Positions 15,764-19,198 of a stretch of 19,198 bases of DNA are shown in pieces. The notes below the pieces were generated by a model that saw only the letters and a program-made list of their open reading frames with translations, was not told the origin of the DNA and did no database searches. How positions within the stretch are numbered: position 1 is the stretch's first letter; each line of letters begins with the position of its first letter. Position numbers and translations under genes: made by a program. The stretch comes from Candidatus Thorarchaeota archaeon (GTDB lineage Archaea; Asgardarchaeota; Thorarchaeia; Thorarchaeales; Thorarchaeaceae), in the NCBI GenBank assembly GCA_016841005.1, contig JAEORG010000400.1, positions 1-19,198 on the forward strand, given 5' to 3'.

Positions 15764-17251
15764 TCACCTCGCAACATATTTGCCAAGCCGTCTAAATGCA
15801 GCCGCCATTACAAACAGAATGTTCATCCTTCCGTATGATGTATTACATGATGTCACTCTGTCTGGATTCATCATCTCATTTGGATCTGTTTGTGCTTTCA
15901 GTACCTTCATCTTTGCTAGCCTATCTGGATATGCTTTCTTCATATAGATTGAATTTTGAAGTCCAATCGTATATGGTCCACCACCACGTTTTATTGCTCT
16001 TTTCACCATCTTGTGAAGAATTCCTTTGCTGGCTATGAATTCAAGGTATTTGTCTGGATCAAGCATTGCCATGAGTTCAAGACGCATCATAGTTGATGTA
16101 CCTAGCATTCCAAACCATATTGCTGGAACTTTGTGGGACTTCTTATGTTTTTCATATGCCTTAAGAATATCATAGATATTAGTAACATCTACCCACAACT
16201 CTTGGAACATGAGCGTGTGACAATGTTCCTTCGGATTGAACTCACAATCGTACCTAAGTTCCCATTCCTTCATACCATACTCATCTCCAAGATATGTTCC
16301 ATTGCTCTCAGCTACAACCTGTTCTATTTCCATCACAGGAGCCGCCTGAACTTCCTCGGGGAAGGTCACTGTGAGTACATATTTACCCTTTTCAAGCGGG
16401 TTACTATAGCTCTGGAAATCGAAATCTGCTATTTTAAGATAAATTGGCTTCTGTTCTAATTGAGTTATTCTATTCATGGTATTACAGACGTGTTCGAGTT
16501 TTGAGAACCCATAGCTTAGAGTCTTAATTTCAACAGGTTTTCTTCTGATGATTAGTGTAGCTTCAATAATGACGCCTAAAATTCCATAGGAACCATTGTA
16601 CAAGTCCAAATCGTTTCCAGTTATGGTGGATTCCGAACCATCAGATTGAATCACTTTCAATGAAACGATATTCTCTAGCAGAGTCCCATTGCATGGAGTT
16701 CCGATTCCGGCCCTACCTCCACACCCGATCCATCCACCTACGACAGCTGATTTTGCGCTGGATGGGTAAATACCCAATTCCATACCATGCTTATCCAACT
16801 CATCGTCTAGATCTGCAAAAGTGACTCCTGGTTCAACACGTACAGTACCGCTTTCCTGATTTATTTCAAGAATTTTATTCATCCGTGTGAGGTCAAGAGA
16901 GATACCACCTCTAGATGGACTGGATGAGCCTAGACAGCTTGATGCGCCACCTCTCGGAATTATTGGAATTCCATGTTCTCGCGCAATGTCTATCACACCC
17001 TTGACTTGTTCCTCTCTTTCTACTCTGACTACATAATCTGCCAAGTATCGTTTCTTCCAACGATAATGAAATTGAGGTAATGAAGATGGATCTCCGCTGT
17101 ACACAATTCTCTCAAGTTCCATATCGGAAGCATTCTCTTTGCCAACAACTGAAATTAATTGCATCAACACTGGATCAACATCCGGTATTGGTTCAGATGT
17201 CATTTCCTCACTCGGTGAGGATTCAGTAATAACTTCATTCTCTTCTGTCAT
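15764..17251 (-). CDS. FAD oxidase C: GlcD-type FAD-linked dehydrogenase without a membrane anchor
   Basis: The 495-residue product is the shortest FAD subunit. It has an acidic N-terminal extension (1-24, rich in Glu, Ser and Pro) not found in A or B. FAD-binding elements are PRGGASSCLGSSSP (99-112) and YPSSAKSAVVGGW (162-174), followed by a Cys- and Gly-rich turn (GCGGRAGIGTPCNG); the Cys residues are unusual for these loops. The C-terminal domain ends at DPNEMMNPDRVTS, after which only about 30 residues remain, with one short hydrophobic or amphipathic stretch, so the paired membrane helices of A and B are missing. The upstream gene, 4 bases away, encodes a membrane cytochrome, which may serve as the anchor. 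ATG 17251 follows a GTGATGTGA stretch within the end of that gene. Substrate unknown. Confidence 0.87.
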   Translation of the reverse strand: MTEENEVITESSPSEEMTSEPIPDVDPVLMQLISVVGKENASDMELERIVYSGDPSSLPQFHYRWKKRYLADYVVRVEREEQVKGVIDIAREHGIPIIPRGGASSCLGSSSPSRGGISLDLTRMNKILEINQESGTVRVEPGVTFADLDDELDKHGMELGIYPSSAKSAVVGGWIGCGGRAGIGTPCNGTLLENIVSLKVIQSDGSESTITGNDLDLYNGSYGILGVIIEATLIIRRKPVEIKTLSYGFSKLEHVCNTMNRITQLEQKPIYLKIADFDFQSYSNPLEKGKYVLTVTFPEEVQAAPVMEIEQVVAESNGTYLGDEYGMKEWELRYDCEFNPKEHCHTLMFQELWVDVTNIYDILKAYEKHKKSHKVPAIWFGMLGTSTMMRLELMAMLDPDKYLEFIASKGILHKMVKRAIKRGGGPYTIGLQNSIYMKKAYPDRLAKMKVLKAQTDPNEMMNPDRVTSCNTSYGRMNILFVMAAAFRRLGKYVAR

Positions 17252-17255
17252 ATTA

Positions 17256-18464
17256 TCACATCACAAAGAAAAGTCCCAGGAACATTCCTGTCATTCCAAG
17301 CATCGTCCACAGTACTACTGCGGGCAATCCGAGATTACATGTCTTCCACCCTGCAAGATGAGTAAGAAATGCAAGTGTACCCAAAATCATACTGAAGATA
17401 CCTATCCAAATATGCCATGAATGAATGAACAAAGTCATACTACTCATATCGATTAGATATGCAGGATTCATTGCTGTAAATGTTGATGGATCTTCAAAGA
17501 ATAGCCAGCAGACATTGATGGCAGTTAGAATGTATGCCGTACCTAGCATTATCCCATGTACACGGGTGAAGCGCTCCTCGTCATAATATTCAAGGGCTGT
17601 ACCAATATATGCAATAATCAGTGCAGGACCTCCCAGAAGCCAACCATAATGGAGCTGAGGCATTGGTTCTGGAGGTGGTAAGGGGATGTTTCCAACAATA
17701 TATTCAGACTCCCATGAAACTGATTCTGCTCCATCAGTATCAATTGCCACAACTCTGAAGACTACATGAGTGTCTAATGCGAACTCGGGTATAGTCCCTT
17801 CATATAAGCCATTATTCAAACTCATGGTCTGATTAGTCCAACTAGTACGGTTATCTGTGCTATATTGCAGTTTAACCTCACTAATGCCAACTTCAGATGT
17901 GACGTTTGCCACCACTGTAACACTTTCAGTTTCAAGTGGCACTGACGGTGTAGCGTTGATTGATGATATCAATGGACCTGCACCTGCTGGAGGTGTGACT
18001 GTGACTGTAAGTGCCACACTTATTGCATGCGGTGTGTGCTGAGCTGCGAAGGCTTCGAGAGAATATGAACCAGGTATACTGGGAGCTACAATCTCATAAT
18101 TGACCTCGACCTCGTCAGCATCGGTATCTACATCTGCAGCATCTCCATCATTGACTGCTCCTTCAGCACCTAAACCTGTATAACTGAATTGAGCGTTGTC
18201 GGCCACTCCCGAAGGGAATTTCAGGAGAAGAGCGTTTTGGCCTGATAATCCTGCAACCTGAATTGTCACGGAAAATGCCATATTAGGCTCAACATTGAAA
18301 GTAGTTTCTGATGGTGTGATTGTCATTCCTGATGGATCATCATGACAACCTGATGCAGTACAAGCTCCAGTCTGGCTGGGGAAACCAAGAGCGGAACTTG
18401 ATACTAAAACAAGCACCATCGCCACAGCAACTACTAGAATTCCATAGCGGACTTGTTTCTTCAC
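17256..18464 (-). CDS. Cytochrome c (CX4CH) / Ig-like / multi-His membrane domain fusion
   Basis: Four parts are seen (numbering from GTG 18464, 402 residues). A signal peptide (1-27) ends SSSALG before FPSQT. A haem c motif C35-TASG-C40-H41 has four residues between the cysteines instead of two and is followed by a beta domain to about 158, paralogous to the anchored cytochrome at 9504-10121. An Ig/fibronectin-like domain spans about 165-258. A C-terminal membrane domain (about 272-402) has four helices or more and H272, H303, H348, H351 and H369, which suggests haem b, as in b561-like proteins. H143 and H146 (QHTPH) could supply the other axial ligand of haem c. GTG 18473 is also in frame, but the GGTGA site fits GTG 18464. 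It heads the module C genes, 4 bases before FAD oxidase C, and likely carries electrons from the cytoplasmic dehydrogenase to the outer face. Confidence 0.85.
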   Translation of the reverse strand: MKKQVRYGILVVAVAMVLVLVSSSALGFPSQTGACTASGCHDDPSGMTITPSETTFNVEPNMAFSVTIQVAGLSGQNALLLKFPSGVADNAQFSYTGLGAEGAVNDGDAADVDTDADEVEVNYEIVAPSIPGSYSLEAFAAQHTPHAISVALTVTVTPPAGAGPLISSINATPSVPLETESVTVVANVTSEVGISEVKLQYSTDNRTSWTNQTMSLNNGLYEGTIPEFALDTHVVFRVVAIDTDGAESVSWESEYIVGNIPLPPPEPMPQLHYGWLLGGPALIIAYIGTALEYYDEERFTRVHGIMLGTAYILTAINVCWLFFEDPSTFTAMNPAYLIDMSSMTLFIHSWHIWIGIFSMILGTLAFLTHLAGWKTCNLGLPAVVLWTMLGMTGMFLGLFFVM

Positions 18465-18467
18465 AGT

Positions 18468-18476
18468 GGTCACCCT
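18468..18476 (-). promoter_or_regulatory. Ribosome binding site deciding the start of the cytochrome fusion
   Basis: AGGGTGACC contains GGTGA 5 bases before GTG 18464 and overlaps the other in-frame GTG at 18473. The shorter start also gives a typical signal peptide (MKKQVRYGIL). Confidence 0.5.
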
Positions 18477-18540
18477 GTTCTATTACGAACATCTGTCTAA
18501 CAGGTTTCACGAGCGTTCAAACCCACCATAAAACCTTACT

Positions 18541-18552
18541 GTTTTTAATTAT
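18541..18552 (-). promoter_or_regulatory. Possible promoter of the module C genes
   Basis: The 178-base gap between the cytochrome fusion and the gene to its right is AT-rich. AATAATTAAAAAC on the minus strand is the best TATA-like stretch; it would start a transcript about 50 bases before GTG 18464. The palindrome CTAATTAG (18557-18564) lies just upstream and could be an operator. Both are weak. Confidence 0.25.
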
Positions 18553-18587
18553 TCAACTAATTAGCTATAGTGTACGTTACCTATTGT

Positions 18588-18594
18588 AAAAAAA
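18588..18594 (-). terminator. T-run terminator after the acyl-CoA synthetase-like gene
   Basis: Seven T in a row on the minus strand, about 50 bases beyond the TAA stop at 18643. No strong hairpin precedes it, as is usual in archaea. Confidence 0.4.
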
Positions 18595-18642
18595 CGGTTT
18601 CACATTGTTAACATCTGGATACTATTTCTGATCATAAACTCC

Positions 18643-19198
18643 TTATCTTGTAAGGCGAAAAACATTCGCCAAAGCTCTTCCAGCTCGTTGAGGGCTTACA
18701 AATACAGGAATTCCTGCTTCTTCAAGTTCATGCTTACCTGGTGGTTCCTTGGTTACAGGAGAACTAAGAATACTGATGACTAGTTTATCACTCGACTTAC
18801 TATCTTGGATTATCTCTTTAATTGGCATTCCACCACCAATGCCTTCCTGAAAATTAGGTGCAAATACTGTCACAACCGAGTCGTAAGATTCTTCCTCAAT
18901 GATGTACCTGAATGCTTTTGCAAAAACATCAGGTTCAGCCCATGCTTTTGCAAGGAGGTCAATCGGATTGCTAATGGGGAACTTCATTGGCATATCTAGA
19001 AGTTTCTCAATCTTCTCCTGAATATCCAACGGGGGTTTTGGAAGTGGAACATTGTGCTCCTCGAGAGTCTGTGCTGCTATCAGAGCTATCCCAAGTGTGT
19101 GAGTAACAATAGCAACGTTCTTTCCAGTGGGTTTCTTCTGTGAAATTGAAAGAATCTTTGCAGTGTCCATCATATCCATTACACTGTCAAACTCAATA
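18643..19198 (-). CDS. Acyl-CoA synthetase (ADP-forming)-like protein, C-terminal part (5' end outside window)
   Basis: The frame is open to the right edge (reads IEFDSVMDMMDTAKIL before the visible core), so the Met codons near 19179 are probably internal. The segment KKPTGKNVAIVTHTLGIAL and the later SNPIDLLAKAW, then VVTVFAPNF, are the pattern of the CoA-ligase domain of NDP-forming acyl-CoA synthetases, where NPxDL and the following strand belong to the third domain of the alpha subunit. Such enzymes make ATP (or GTP) from acyl-CoA, for example acetate from acetyl-CoA. The usual GGP/GGPG loop after the first strand reads THTLGIAL here, so activity is uncertain. Whether the ATP-grasp beta part is fused upstream cannot be seen. 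The protein ends about 25 residues after PVFVSPQRAGRALA, as expected for this domain. Confidence 0.75.
   Translation of the reverse strand, partial: IEFDSVMDMMDTAKILSISQKKPTGKNVAIVTHTLGIALIAAQTLEEHNVPLPKPPLDIQEKIEKLLDMPMKFPISNPIDLLAKAWAEPDVFAKAFRYIIEEESYDSVVTVFAPNFQEGIGGGMPIKEIIQDSKSSDKLVISILSSPVTKEPPGKHELEEAGIPVFVSPQRAGRALANVFRLTR

Noticed and set aside
18503..18603. Direct repeat GGTTTCAC at 18503-18510 and 18596-18603
   Set aside because: Eight bases only, about 93 bases apart, one copy beyond the T-run; no further copies were noticed, so chance is likely.

Overview
The window comes from an archaeon, most likely an uncultured one. Several genes have Shine-Dalgarno sites of the GGTGA type 4-6 bases before the start. 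The cytochrome maturation system has the cysteine-type CcmE typical of archaea and some sulfate reducers. Surface proteins are Ig-like domains on Thr-rich stalks or membrane anchors, and a partial gene resembles the ADP-forming acyl-CoA synthetases common in archaea. An Asgard or related lineage is possible, but nothing here proves it. No tRNA, rRNA, CRISPR array or insertion sequence was seen.

Layout. Plus strand, 1-3280: the end of an Ig-like membrane protein, then ccmF with no gap, a hairpin, and a flavodoxin-like flavoprotein. Everything from 3331 to 18464 is on the minus strand. In transcription order it runs: a c-type/b-type cytochrome fusion (18464-17256), FAD oxidase C (17251-15764), Fe-S/CCG protein C (15757-14636) and an amine-oxidase-like flavoprotein (14600-13272); then Fe-S/CCG protein B (13163-11967) and FAD oxidase B (11970-10249); then an anchored monohaem cytochrome c (10121-9504), a DUF2231-like membrane protein (9493-8996), Fe-S/CCG protein A (8983-7802) and FAD oxidase A (7789-6062); and last ccmA-ccmB-ccmC-ccmD-ccmE (5977-3331). 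The 47-residue ccmD is a real small gene lying between ccmC and ccmE. The right edge holds the C-terminal part of an acyl-CoA synthetase-like protein, also on the minus strand.

How it fits together (inference). Three paralogous GlcD/Dld-type FAD subunits are each paired with a GlcF/HdrD-type subunit carrying two 4Fe-4S binding motifs and two CCG domains. Two of the three pairs are preceded by a secreted haem c domain and a His-rich membrane domain. In module A these are two separate genes; in module C they are one fused gene. The likely path is cytoplasmic substrate (a 2-hydroxyacid such as lactate or glycolate is the usual family substrate), then FAD, Fe-S, membrane haem b, and haem c on the outer face. 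The adjacent ccm genes would attach the haem c. The two haem c domains are recognisable paralogues with a shared FPSQT-x2-C start, but one has CXXCH and the other CX4CH. This cytochrome-coupled flavin/CCG dehydrogenase set is the most interesting feature of the window.
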